From the NCBI GenBank assembly GCA_000611775.1, contig KK106984.1, positions 4,441,341 through 4,505,340 of the forward strand: a stretch of DNA of 64,000 nt, in the 5' to 3' direction. Every line of letters begins with the position of its first letter. The stretch's first letter is position 1. The notes under the pieces were generated by a model that was not told the DNA's origin, searched no databases, and saw only the letters and a list, made by a program, of their open reading frames with translations. This DNA is from Umbilicaria muhlenbergii. Taxonomy: Eukaryota; Ascomycota; Lecanoromycetes; Umbilicariales; Umbilicariaceae. Position numbers and translations under genes: made by a program. This document shows positions 11,742 through 22,326 of this stretch, piece by piece.

Positions 11742-14700
11742 TCACCTCAAATCCGCCGCCCCCAGCACCTGCACCACACTCGTGCCCTCCATAAACCTGG
11801 TGCGAAAAACCCGATTCGCATTCTGAAACATGCCGTCCTTCAAACTCACCACGATAAACTGACTCCCTCTAAACCTTGTCTTGATCAGGCGGCCGATGTT
11901 TTGCGTGTGCGACAGGTCTAGCGCGGCGTCCACTTCGTCGAGGATGTACATGGGCGCGGGGGAGTATTGCAGGAGCGCGAGGATGAGGGAGAGCGCGATG
12001 AGCGATCTGGTGGGACGGGGGGGGTTAGTGGGGGTTGGGGGGGTATGAAGAGAGGGGAGAAGGGGAAGGAGAGGAGGGGAAGGAGAGGGAGAGGAGGGGA
12101 GGGGAGGGGAAGGAGAGGAGGGGAAGGAGAGGAGGGGAAGGAGCAGAAGGAGGGGAGGGGAAGGAGCAGAAGGAGAGGGGGGATGATGATCGGAGGGGTT
12201 TAATTGAGGACAGAGCGAAAAGAAAAGCAACGAACCTCTGTCCGCCACTCAATTCCGCCAAACTCTGCTTCCACACTTTCCCCAAACACACCTTCACCTC
12301 CAACCCCTCACTGACCAGTTTCCCCTCCGGCGGCTCCAACTTGGCAAAACTCCCCGGCAGCAACTCGGCAAAGATATTGCCAAAATCCTCGTTGACTTTC
12401 CGCCACGTCTTCTCCAACGCCTCCTTCTTATACTCATCCAAACTGCCAATCGTCTCCTCAATCTTCTTTTTGTCCCGGATGACCGTCTTCATCATCCCCT
12501 TCAACCCGGCCTCCTTCTTCTCCACCGCGTCAATCGTCGCCATCACTTTCGGGTTGATCTTCCTCTTGAGCCCTTGCGACCTCTCCGTCAGATTCCGCAG
12601 ACTAGATTTGCATTCCGCGATGTTTTGGCCCTTGAGGTCGTAGGGGGTGTGGGGACGGGCAAAGTTGTCTTTTTCGTCGGCGATCCAGTCGTGTTCTTTT
12701 TCCATGGCCGCGACGGCCTGCGCGGCGGTGAGTTGGTCTTTGGCGAACTTGTCGATTTGATGGGCGAGTTTTTGGGCTTCGAGGCCGGATTCGGTGATGA
12801 GGGAGGATTTGGAGCGGGAGGTGGATTCGAGGGCTTGGAGTTCGTCGTCGAAGCCGGTGAGTTTGGCGCGTTCGTCGGAGAGGTGGGCTTGGGCGATGTC
12901 GTGGGCATCCTGGCGGGGTGGTTAGCTTGTTGTTATTTGGGGAGGGGGGAATGGGAGAGGGGAACGGACCTTGACTTGGGCTTGCTCTTTCTGTAAGGCC
13001 TGAGTTTCGTCGGCTTGAGCTTTCAGGGTGGATTCCACTTCGACTAATTGCTCTTGCGCGGCTGCGAGGTCTCCGCCTGATTGTTCGGATTCGAGACGTG
13101 CGGCTTGGAGTTCTTTTTGGAGCGTTTTGACGGCTGTGGAGTTCTTGCTTTGGCTTCTCTTGAGCGTGTCGAGAGACGATTGCAGCTCCGCTAGCTTAGA
13201 GTCTTTGTTGTTGCTGAAGTCGTTCATGTCCTTTTCTATGCGCTTGATGTCCTTGGTGGCTTCGCTATGCCGTGTTTTGGCGTCAGCGATGTCCTTCTTC
13301 AACTGCTCGATATTGGCCTTCATTTCCTCGACAGCCTGAATGATCTAAAAGTCGTCAGTATTTAATTTAGTACATACGATAGACAGGCGTACTGATGACG
13401 ATGAATTGCTCCCAATCTGTTCCTCCGTCAACTTGATTTCGTGCGTCTTCAAGTCCAGCTCTTGCTTCGTCTTCCTTGCCGACTCCAGCTTTTTCTTCTC
13501 ACTCGCCATTGTAGCTTGCAAGTCCCTGAGAGCAGTTTCCTGTGCCGTTAGCTCCTTCGTGAGGTTATTCAACTTCTGTAGCGTCACAAGCACGCCGCTG
13601 GAGTTTGGTGAGCTACCACCAGATAACGTTCCTGAAGGGTCGTAAACATCCCCCTCGAGCGTGACACTTTTCATCCGTACTGCAGGATCGAAGGTTACAC
13701 GCTTGGCCGTCTCCGCATCCTCGCAAATGAGTGTCGACCCAAACACGTAGTCCATCGCAGCTGACACCTCCTCTTCGTAGCCAATGAAAGACAATGCAAG
13801 ATCGACTTTTCCAGGTGCGAGCTTTTGTGCGGCCCCGATCTTTTCTGCGGATGCTCTGAAAGCGGAGATTTTATTTAGGGGAATAATCGTAACCCGCTTT
13901 CTTAGCTTGCCATTTTGTAGGAGTTGGGTGCCAGTCTCCGCCGAGTCTACTACGACGTTGTACAACCGACCGCCAGCGCAGATCTCCAGTGCGGTGCCTG
14001 CCAGAGACTTCTCCTTGTCGAGCGTGAATAGCTGTGCTACTAACCCCTTTACCTTTGAGCGGTCAAAGCCTGGCGATGGATCAGTGTAGCTGAAGTCAAT
14101 ATTAGCAACTTTCCGCTTCATGCCGTCAGCCTGCTCTCGAAGATTTCGTATTTGCTGCTGTAAAGAAGCCTCTTGCCGAGACATCTCCTCTTCTCTCCCA
14201 GGCTCAAAGCCTAGCTTGCTCAGCTCCGACTCCAATTTCTTGGCTTGACTCCGTAGCCCTTCGAGATCTCTGAGGAGGCCAGAGTTTTGCTCTTTCGCCT
14301 TCTTCGCCCTGGGCTCGTCTTCTTTGATCCGCTTCTCGAGATGCGAGATCTTCAGTTTGGCTTGTTCTTGCTCAGTGGCGGCAGCACTGACACGATTCCG
14401 AGCATCCTGTAGCTGGCCTTGGTAACCGTTCTCTTGTCCTTCTCTCGAGGCTACACCGGTCTGAAGCGTTTGTAAAAGTTCCTCCTTGGTGTCTACCTCC
14501 GCAGTCTGCTTGTCCAGCTCAGCCTTTGCTGCGTCGTATTGCGCCTGCAGCTTGTCGTAGATCTTGCTCTTCTCTTTAAGCTGCGCCTCGAGCTCCTTTA
14601 CCGACCTTTGTACTCCCTTCCGCCTCTCTTTCTCCTCTGCCATACTCGAGGTCTTGAGATCTAGGACCGTGGCTAGGCGGACCATCTCGTGCGAATGAGT

Positions 14701-15680
14701 CTTGACCTCGTCCTCTAGCGCCTGGAACTTTCCGCCTTTCCTTAACTCCTTCTCCCTCACAGCCTTCACCCTCTTCATATCCTCTTCCAGATTTGCAATC
14801 TCAGTCTTCATCCTCGCGGCTGATTCTTCGAGGTCCTTCGCCCTCTGCTTCTTGGCCTCCAAATCACTCGCCGACTGCTTCAACTTCTCCTTGTTCTTGA
14901 GGTAGTCGTGCGCCACTACCAGCCGTGTGAGTCTTTCTAGATCGTTTTGCGTCTGCTGGAAATCCAGGAAAGCCCTCTTCTCTGTCCTTAGCTTCTCCAG
15001 TTTCGGCTCGATCTCTTCCCGCAGCAACTCCGTGATCTCCTGCACCTTCATCTCCTTCTTGGCCATCGTCTTAAATGCCTTGTCCCGCCTATCCTCAAAC
15101 ATCCTCGTTCCCGCCGCTTCTTCGATCATAGCCAGGATTTCCACTGGCTTCATGTTGAGTACCTTCGTGATACGCCCTTGCATGATGAGGAAATTGGGGT
15201 TGTTAATGTTGAGTTGGACGGACTGGAACAGGTTTTGAACGGTCTGTTGTTGCGCGCGGTGGCCATTGATGAGGTATTTGCTTGTGCCACCGAGGACAAT
15301 CTGCCGAGTCACGGATATTTGCGCGTATTCCTCAAAGCCGATGGGCGACTTCTTCTTGTCGCGATTGTCGAAGACGATGGTTACGCTGGCCTTGGTGACA
15401 CCGGCTTGTCCGCGCTTGTAAATCAGGTCCTAGATTGTAAGGATTAATCACTATGCGCTCCTCTTTGACATATTCCAGTGACCGCTCATACCTGTAAATT
15501 TTGCGCGCGCACAGTGCTCATGTTTGTTATGCCCAGGACGAAACATATTGAATCGAGGATATTGGACTTTCCGCTACCATTAAGACCGGTGATGGAGTTA
15601 AAACTCTCATCCCAGCCGCTGATGACTGTGCGAACAGCGTAGGACTTGAAGCCGTCGATGACGACCTCGACGACCCTCAT
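11742..15680 (-). CDS. SMC2: SMC2, condensin core ATPase
   Basis: Structural maintenance of chromosomes protein 2 pairs with SMC4 in condensin and compacts mitotic chromosomes. Five exons: 15680-15492, 15429-13393, 13344-12970, 12909-12236 and 12006-11742; introns of 62, 48, 60 and 229 bases. The sum is 1179 residues, the normal SMC2 length. The N-terminus [18 protein letters not shown] leads into the Walker A motif GLNGSGKSN (about residues 32-40). Long coiled coils flank a hinge. The ABC signature LSGGQR is split by the last intron, and the Walker B motif reads [12 protein letters not shown]. An in-frame ATG 28 codons upstream (15764) was not chosen, because the family begins at MRVVEV. The last intron is long and almost pure CT on the sense strand. 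An ACGCGT box lies 52 bases upstream of the ATG. Confidence 0.97.
12007..12235 (-). repeat. Polypurine/polypyrimidine low-complexity fourth intron of SMC2
   Basis: This intron splits the ABC signature region (after the AG of the Arg codon in LSGGQR). At 229 bases it is about four times longer than the other three introns. The plus strand over about 12045-12185 is a nearly uninterrupted run of GGGGAAGGAGAGGA-type repeats, so the transcript is CT-rich. GT and CCAG ends are intact. Confidence 0.85.
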
Positions 15681-16345
15681 GTTGGCGGTGTTTTGCAGAT
15701 GGTCGATGGGCAGTTCCAATCTTGCTGGCGCACGCGTCTTGTTTACAACCAAAATAGAGTTCACCTAGTAGTCATTAGCTCCCGCCCGAGAGCCGTGTCA
15801 GCCCTGTTTTATTTCCGTCGGAAAACCTTCCCTATTTGAAACCAGGATAGCAGGCCAATTGCTAGAAGGACATCAGGTTAATCGACTGGAGCAATTTACA
15901 GCAGTCCCAATGACGGTCTCGTGTGTTTGGCTCACTACAGCCGGCTTCTATCACGCGATGATTGGAACTTCATTGGTAGGGAATTAACTGAGCGGTGTGT
16001 ACGTCATTCATAAGAAGCCGTGGTCAGGAATAACAAGCCTGGAAAGCTTACCTTATGTCCACCCGATAGAAGAGAGGCAAACTCCTCGCAGGTACTTCAT
16101 GGCGCTATACCGCTGTTCGATGACACAACAACGAAAGTGACACTTGCAGATCCTTGGGTTGAATATTATAGAGATCAATAGCTTCTACCACGTTCGTCAA
16201 GAACTTCCCAAGCTGTCTTTGTTGTTTGATTTATCGAGTACACCGCCTGCTAAAGACTGCCACCTACTCCATCCATACAACTGCCAGCTGCCTCTGAAAG
16301 ACCCGTGCCATCCAAAAGCGTACCGCTCTACCCCTCCCCCAACAT
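15681..16345. other. Spacer between SMC2 and ALG10
   Basis: It holds the SMC2 promoter on the left and the ALG10 terminator on the right. Apart from the ACGCGT box at 15732 I see no gene or repeat. Confidence 0.6.
15732..15737. promoter_or_regulatory. MCB-type box ACGCGT upstream of SMC2
   Basis: An exact ACGCGT, the core bound by MBF (Mbp1/Swi6-type) factors in yeasts, 52 bases upstream of the SMC2 start codon. A six-base match can arise by chance. The position and the similar box before PSF2 raise its plausibility. Confidence 0.45.
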
Positions 16346-18304
16346 CTACCACATAAACCTCTGCACCCGCCCCGGCTCCTGCGCCCACCGGAACCCCCAG
16401 TATAGGAATATATACCCCGTCGCCCAATTGACGGACAAAAGCCAGACCGTTTCGATCCAAAGACGGTAATCGTGCTGTTCATATAGTACTGCTCTGACAC
16501 GCGCCTGTAAGCTGCGAGATCTCCGGTTCGAGGCTTTCCTCCCGGACTGCTCTTCGAGATTCGGAAGGAGACTGGGGAGGTGCAAGCGCCACATCAGCCA
16601 GGGAAGGATGAAGTAGCGCGGCTCGACCAGCGGGGCGGTGATGACAGAGACGGCGGTGGCGAGGAGCCAGATCAGCACGAAGCTAACGCGGTTTCCTTCG
16701 ATGGCTCGCTCTTGAGTGGGCGGGAATACTTTCCTTTCTTCACCCCTTGCTTTGGGGGCCACTCTTTCCTGAGTTGATGATATGTCAGACGGCCCGCCGA
16801 GAGCGATTATCGCGGCCCATGCGCAGAGGAAGTAGATTAGTACCGCGAGATATTTGACGGCTGGGTGGCGGAGGAGAATGCGGAAGACGTAGAAGACGTA
16901 GTGTCGATTGTCGGCTAGGGTGAAGGGGTGGATTAGGGTGTTGAAATGGACGGTTGCTAGCATGGCTGCTATGATTGGCACAGCGATGATGACGCGGGGT
17001 AGTGCCTGGTTGGTATGTGGGTAGCGGAGGAATTTTGGGAGCCATCTGGTGGGTATGATGCGTTGCAGGACTTGGTGGTGGAGAACAGGGAGTGAGAAGA
17101 AGACTATGTAGGGCCAGATGTAGAGCATTTGGGTGAGATGGAGGGAGGCAACGTGGTTGTCTTTATCGCCTGTAGGGCATCAGCTGCGTCCCAAATTATT
17201 GATGCAGGAGCTTTTTACCAAGCACGACACCACCGTTCCAGAGAACGAAAGCACCGAAGGCGGCGAGGAAGGTCAGGTAAGGCATAAGGGCACGCAGCAC
17301 AATGCCGAAGTTGGCGAGAATGCATAATGCAATGGAGCAGGCGCTCTTCAGAGAATCTGGTGTTCAAGTATCAGCATTGGTCTACTGGAAGCGCGAAATA
17401 ATAAGAAACCTTCGAAGTAGGCCTCGCTGACCAGCGGATCATAGTATCGAGCATTCGCCCCATTTGCTCTGATCACATCGTTCCATGCTGGTCGATGTAT
17501 AACTCCTCTTCCAAGCCTACGAATCACCTCGAGTCCCCCTAAGAAGACCGCAACCCAAAAGATGTTGGTTTGCCTGAAGAACAGAGAGGAAAGCCCTGCT
17601 ATCATAAGACCGGTCGTCTGGCGATTCAAGAAGAAATAGTAGGCAAGCAAAACGGAACCCACGGAAAGGACATCGGTATAGTACAGCCCGTAGAAGAAGA
17701 AAAGAGGAGGAAATAAGCATATATTCAGGGTTACGTGATCAAGCTCAGATTCGTTCCACTGTAAGAATTGCTTCGTGCGTCTCCGGCCCAGAGCACCGCC
17801 GCTCTCGCGCACATGTCTGATCTTTCGTAGCAGACTGCGGACGAGACCAAATATCAAGACGTTAGCGGCAACAAAGTTGATGCTTCGAAGCCCTGACGTG
17901 ATGCTCGAAAGCCTGCCTTGTATATGCAAGATATAAAGATGCACATAGGATATTATATATCTTTTCCAGTATCAGCACCTATATATTTGCCCCAGCACTA
18001 CGACAAGAAAAGGGAAGGGAAGGGATCTCACAGGCCTGGAGGCGTGGTGATTTTCGGGTCCCAGATATGCCATTGACCCCCCCAGTAGGCTTCTGCCTGC
18101 CGAACGTGGAATACTTCATCCTGCGGAGCTTAGGTTATGGAGATACAATCTGTTGTTTTGCGAGTGCCTTACGAGATATGGTTCTGGTACTGTGGCGTTG
18201 ACTTTGTAGTGCCAGTAACCAGATGCTATTAGGAGAACAATGTGCGCAATGACTGCGCTTCGAGTCGGGCGAAGCAAAAGCCTCTCCAGGCGCGATGCTG
18301 GCAT
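16346..18304 (-). CDS. ALG10: ALG10, dolichyl-P-Glc alpha-1,2-glucosyltransferase
   Basis: It adds the third, terminal glucose to the lipid-linked oligosaccharide in the ER lumen, the last step before oligosaccharyl transfer to proteins. Exons 18304-18173, 18120-18032, 17960-17410, 17356-17219 and 17169-16346 give 577 residues, with introns of 49-71 bases. The family motifs are visible in order: a first membrane segment, VPEPYL then [13 protein letters not shown] across intron 1, [14 protein letters not shown] ending at intron 2, and [17 protein letters not shown] in the last exon. Many hydrophobic segments match the multi-pass DIE2/ALG10 family. It is divergently arranged with PSF2, sharing a 203-base intergenic region. 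Confidence 0.95.
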
Positions 18305-18386
18305 GTTCTGGATCTGCGGGCCTTGTTATCGAAATTCCATCGTGGTTGATGGGCTGTAATATCAAGTTGTCTACAAGATCTTAAGA

Positions 18387-18394
18387 TTCGCGAA
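18387..18394. promoter_or_regulatory. SCB/E2F-like palindrome TTCGCGAA
   Basis: A palindrome containing CGCGAAA on the plus strand, matching the yeast SCB consensus CRCGAAA, 121 bases before the PSF2 ATG in the shared ALG10-PSF2 promoter. The function is inferred only from the motif. Confidence 0.35.
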
Positions 18395-18416
18395 AACCAC
18401 TTTACACGTCGAGACG

Positions 18417-18422
18417 ACGCGT
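18417..18422. promoter_or_regulatory. MCB-type box ACGCGT upstream of PSF2
   Basis: An exact ACGCGT 86 bases before the PSF2 start codon and 23 bases from the TTCGCGAA palindrome. In yeasts, MBF sites control G1/S replication genes, which fits a GINS subunit. Confidence 0.45.
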
Positions 18423-18507
18423 TCCTCATCCATTTCAACGTCTTGCGAAGCCGTCAATGGATCTATACACACCAAGACCACCAACATAACACAACAATCC
18501 TACTGCC

Positions 18508-19358
18508 ATGGCGCTCCCCCTCCCACCCGGCCTCACACCGCCCGAAGTCGCCTTTCTCTGCGAAATGGAGCTCGTAACCGTAATCCCCCGCCAACGGCTC
18601 GAAGGGCTCCAACTACTCGGGGTAAGTCACCCCCCCCACCAATTGAGCCCGCAAACCCCACCGGATGTCCCAACACAAACATAGTCAGAACCCTAGGTGT
18701 CAGATGGGATTCCTCAAGCCCACCAACAAGCTAACGGACACGCATCAACAGGGTCCCCTCCCCCCCCTGCACNNNNNNNNNNNNNNNNNNNNNNNNNNNN
18801 NNNNNNNNNNNNNNNNNNNNNNNNNNNNNNNNNNNNNNNNNNNNNNNNNNNNNNNNNNNNNNNNNNNNNNNNNNNNNNNNNNNNNNNNNNNNNNNNNNNN
18901 NNNNNNNNNNNNNNCCTCCCCCCCTCCCCCCGTCACCCTCGTCGTCCACCACTTTCTCCCCCCCCTTCCTCCCCTCCTCCACCGCCTCTTCCAGCCCCCA
19001 CCACCTCCCCTACCACTACCTCGAACTCTCCGAACTCCTCCTCTCCGCCGCCGCCGACGACTTCCCCGACCCGGACAACGTCCGCAGACTCCTGCGCGAC
19101 TTACGCGAGTGCCGCCTCGCGAAGATTCGGAACGGAGTCGCGGTGCTGGAGGGGGGCAGGGAGGTCCGCATGGATGGGGTGGGCGGGATGGAGGTCGCGG
19201 AGGGGAGGGCGTTTGTGGCGGGGGTGGTGGATCGGTTGAGGGTTGTGGGGGGGTCGAGGGAGGAGGGGAGGAGGGAGAGGGAGAGGGATGAGAGGGAGGG
19301 TGCGGGGGGTGGGGCGGGCGGGGGGGAAGATGAGGAGGAGGATGAGATGGAGTATTGA
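18508..19358 (+). CDS. PSF2: PSF2, GINS complex subunit (interrupted by assembly gap)
   Basis: A subunit of the GINS tetramer, part of the CMG replicative helicase. Exon 1 (18508-18621) encodes [17 protein letters not shown], then [20 protein letters not shown], the typical Psf2 start. An intron of 130 bases (18622-18751) ends in CAACAG, and the next exon begins GGPLPP before the N run at 18773-18914. After the gap the frame resumes with a Pro/Ser-rich linker, then [19 protein letters not shown], then [17 protein letters not shown] and a [17 protein letters not shown] segment that is typical of Psf2. The gap must hide the conserved middle region (LPLWLALLLK-type) and possibly an intron. The C-terminus is Glu/Gly-rich and ends EDEMEY. 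The coding DNA is very C-rich before about 19100 and very G-rich after. Confidence 0.9.
18773..18914. other. Run of 142 N (assembly gap)
   Basis: Both edges are C-rich homopolymer-like sequence (runs of C interrupted by T), suggesting the gap reflects difficult sequence. It lies inside the PSF2 coding region. Confidence 0.99.
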
Positions 19359-19731
19359 GGTTGCGGGGGGGTGGGAGGGTTGTTTTGGGCGGGGCAATTG
19401 AATGGGTTGGTTTGGGGATGGTGAGCGTCTGAATGCGGATGAGACGGAAAGAATGCCGTGGCTACTTGAAATGATGTCGGCATTATTGGCAGGCCTCAGT
19501 GCAGGGATCTCCTCGACAATTCATCAAAGGAGTCGATGTCCAGGAGGTTTGGATGTGGAAAAGTGGAGAATTCGACGAGTCCGTGTGTTTGTGCACTGAA
19601 CGTCTCTCAAAATATCTCTAACTCTTTGAGTAAATAATCGAGAAGGTTCATATGACCCGTCCGGTGTAACGGAAAAAGATACACCAGTCATTCAAATCCA
19701 ATACATCATCGATACCTAGCCCTCCCCGCTG

Positions 19732-22326
19732 TCAAATTTCCTTACACCACCTCGCCATGACCCCCCCCAACCCCACCACACTCGGCGCAATCTCCTCCAA
19801 CCCCACATCAACCCTCCACATCCTCCCTGCCCTCCCTCCACCCCCATTCCCACTCCCGCCTCCAACCCCAGACCCAGTCCCCACAGCCGGCATCACCAGC
19901 TCCAAATCCACCAACTGCTCCCACGCCCCCATCGCCACCTCCTTTCCCCAAATCTTACTCCCCGCCCCAACTGCCACCGCCCCGGCCGCGCTCGACTGCA
20001 CTTTCACCCGCGAAGCCATTTGCTGGTACTCGTCGTAGGCCATGTTGAAGTTGCACACGTCGGTGTCGAGAATGATGTCGAGGCGAGCGGCGGCGATGAG
20101 GAGGGAGAGAGCGAGATCGCTGAGGCCGGAGAGGAGGTGCAGTTTGGAGTCGGGGGGTGTGAGGGGGTCGGAGATGAAAGAGGCGCCGGTGGGGATGCAT
20201 GTTTTTGAGAGGGAGGCAAGCGGAAGGATGCTGGTGGTTAGGAAAGACGGGATGGATTTGGTGAGGTGGTAGGTTCGGAGAAGGTGGTGCGTTAGCTGGG
20301 TGGAGCTTGCGAAGAGTGTGGATATGTACTGGTTCCAGGCGTGCTGGACCTTTGAGAACTGGGAATCGCGAGGTAGATAGTTGTTTAGAGATGCGTTGGG
20401 TTCTGAAGGTGGGTCGAGAACCATCAAGGCGGACTTGGAAATATCTTGGAAAGCTGGGAAGCTCTTGGGCAGTGACAGGTGGACGTAGCGATGGCTGAAG
20501 CGGCTCTTCACTCTTTTCTCGAGACTTTCCACCACATCGACCCTAGTCGTCAGACCGAGTACAGCAATCGGAGCTTTCCTAGCTTGAGCAATGTCAAAGA
20601 GGTTGTACAGCAGCGTCTGCCGAGGGTGGGTGGTGAAAAGATCGAACTCGTCCATGACGAATATGACGGACTTGGCAGCTTGGTTTGCGTTGACCTCTGC
20701 AAGCTCGGCCGGATGAGATAGGAGTGCCAGCAACGAAGCCAAGGTGTCGGCATAATTGCTCCTCATCCCCATCGTATCATCTTCGACTTCCATCTCCCTA
20801 CCTAATTGGCGCCAGCTCTCACGTAGAGCAAGTTTGTCATCTGTATGGACAAAGCCATTGAGCCGTACAACGTAAAAGTCCTCGCGATAAAGAGCAGCCA
20901 GATCCGACAAGACCGTTTCGACAAGATTCGTCTTCGCGGTACCTCTCGCCCCAATGACCAGCATGGAGTTTCCCTCCCCTGCCACGATCGTCTGCTCTAC
21001 AAGTTGATGTACTTTCTGGTACTCAGCATCGAGACCCACTAGAGGCAAACGCCGCTTTCCAGTGAGGCCTTCTAAAACATGTTGCTTGAGTGCTGCCAAC
21101 GACTCTTCACTACCTTCTTCCTGTAATAAATTGCGAAGGCTCTCATTATGGTCGTTGAGAGAAGTCCGACTGTCATCCACTAAGACTGGCTGTTCGGCCG
21201 AGAGTATTCGGGGGCCGCCGGGGGTCAAGTGTGCGTCTGATACCGCCTTCGGGGGTCTCCCACGCTTGCTCACTGGTGTGATTGCTATCTCCTCCACTTG
21301 CGTAATGTCCTCGGCGGTAATAGGAACCGGTTGCGGCACCTCGACAGTTTGGACAGCTTCCGGTGAATCGAGATCGGCGGGAATGTCTTTGAAGCCGAGT
21401 TGAAGCTCGTCTTCCGGTTCCGCAACGTTGACCACAGCAGAAGCCTTCTTTTTCCGGCCACGCGGGCGAACGGAGGACGCTGTCGGTGTATGTTGAAGTG
21501 TGATTGATTCTGCCATCTCGGTGGAGTACCTTCTTGGCTTCCGCCGCTGCCTTCCGCTAGATCTCCCTCTCTGATGACTGGCAGAATCTTCATTGTCGGG
21601 TTTGTTCTCCTCAACTCCATCCTTCATCGGAACATCCAGCCCTCCTTTCCTCTGATGTCTAGTGGTGCCTAGGTCTACTGTTCCAGTTTCAATGCCAACC
21701 TCGGGACTATATATCGACAATTCCTCCTCTTCAGCTTCCGCGGACCTTTGTGCCCGCCCCATGCCAATGATCAAGGTGTCCTCTCCATCAGGGCCGTGAG
21801 CCTCATGTTCCCTTGCAATGTCTTCAAGCTTGTCGCCTTGTGATGGAGCATCCACCTGCAAAGAACCTGATCGAGCTCTGTATTTCTTTCGCTTCCTCTT
21901 CGAGGGTGTCGAAGGGGTCCCCACATCATTATTTACCGTGAGGTTAACCTTTGACATTGACTGTCCTTTCTTCGTCCGCACACCACGCTTGGACTTCAAA
22001 GGGGTATCATCAACGGTATTCTCTTTGGAGGCTAGTTTTCTCAGTGCGGAGGTCGACTGATAGGCAGAGTCTGCAAAGGGGCCAACGTCTATTGCATTGG
22101 GTTCGGTGCCGGCATCGCTTGACATAAAGTCTTGGGTATCCCCCACTATAGCATCCTCTGTTGGTGAACGAGAGCTCTGGGCATTGTAGCGAAAGGGCGA
22201 GAACCGGCCTAGCATGGCGTTTCTGATGGCTTGCACGGCTTGTGGTGCCGATGGTGACTCTTGGGGGTCGGGATGATCTATCTTCCTCCTCTTCGCGGAC
22301 CTTGGGGATGCTTCTAGGACTGTCAT
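19732..22326 (-). CDS. ORC4: ORC4, origin recognition complex subunit 4
   Basis: An AAA+ subunit of the origin recognition complex, which marks replication origins and loads MCM. It is a single exon of 864 residues. The C-terminal half holds the AAA+ core: Walker A GARGTAKT at about 459-466 and Walker B VIFVMDEFD at about 554-562, followed by Orc4-type GLTTRVDVVESLEKRVKSRF. The N-terminal 420 residues are disordered-looking and basic, with two AT-hook-like motifs, RPRGRKKK (about 287-294) and KRGRPPK (about 354-360), as in the long fission-yeast Orc4 and unlike the short budding-yeast protein. The tail is Gly-rich. It converges on PSF2 with 373 bases between the stops. The start is the first ATG of the frame. 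Confidence 0.95.
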   Translation of the reverse strand: MTVLEASPRSAKRRKIDHPDPQESPSAPQAVQAIRNAMLGRFSPFRYNAQSSRSPTEDAIVGDTQDFMSSDAGTEPNAIDVGPFADSAYQSTSALRKLASKENTVDDTPLKSKRGVRTKKGQSMSKVNLTVNNDVGTPSTPSKRKRKKYRARSGSLQVDAPSQGDKLEDIAREHEAHGPDGEDTLIIGMGRAQRSAEAEEEELSIYSPEVGIETGTVDLGTTRHQRKGGLDVPMKDGVEENKPDNEDSASHQRGRSSGRQRRKPRRYSTEMAESITLQHTPTASSVRPRGRKKKASAVVNVAEPEDELQLGFKDIPADLDSPEAVQTVEVPQPVPITAEDITQVEEIAITPVSKRGRPPKAVSDAHLTPGGPRILSAEQPVLVDDSRTSLNDHNESLRNLLQEEGSEESLAALKQHVLEGLTGKRRLPLVGLDAEYQKVHQLVEQTIVAGEGNSMLVIGARGTAKTNLVETVLSDLAALYREDFYVVRLNGFVHTDDKLALRESWRQLGREMEVEDDTMGMRSNYADTLASLLALLSHPAELAEVNANQAAKSVIFVMDEFDLFTTHPRQTLLYNLFDIAQARKAPIAVLGLTTRVDVVESLEKRVKSRFSHRYVHLSLPKSFPAFQDISKSALMVLDPPSEPNASLNNYLPRDSQFSKVQHAWNQYISTLFASSTQLTHHLLRTYHLTKSIPSFLTTSILPLASLSKTCIPTGASFISDPLTPPDSKLHLLSGLSDLALSLLIAAARLDIILDTDVCNFNMAYDEYQQMASRVKVQSSAAGAVAVGAGSKIWGKEVAMGAWEQLVDLELVMPAVGTGSGVGGGSGNGGGGRAGRMWRVDVGLEEIAPSVVGLGGVMARWCKEI

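Noticed and set aside
12035-12643. Long plus-strand frame rich in Glu/Gly/Arg
   Set aside because: It is the reverse reading of the SMC2 intron repeat and of SMC2 coding sequence.
15678-15764. Upstream in-frame ATG for SMC2
   Set aside because: SMC2 proteins begin at MRVVEV; the extra 28 residues have no counterpart and the MCB-like box would fall inside the coding region.
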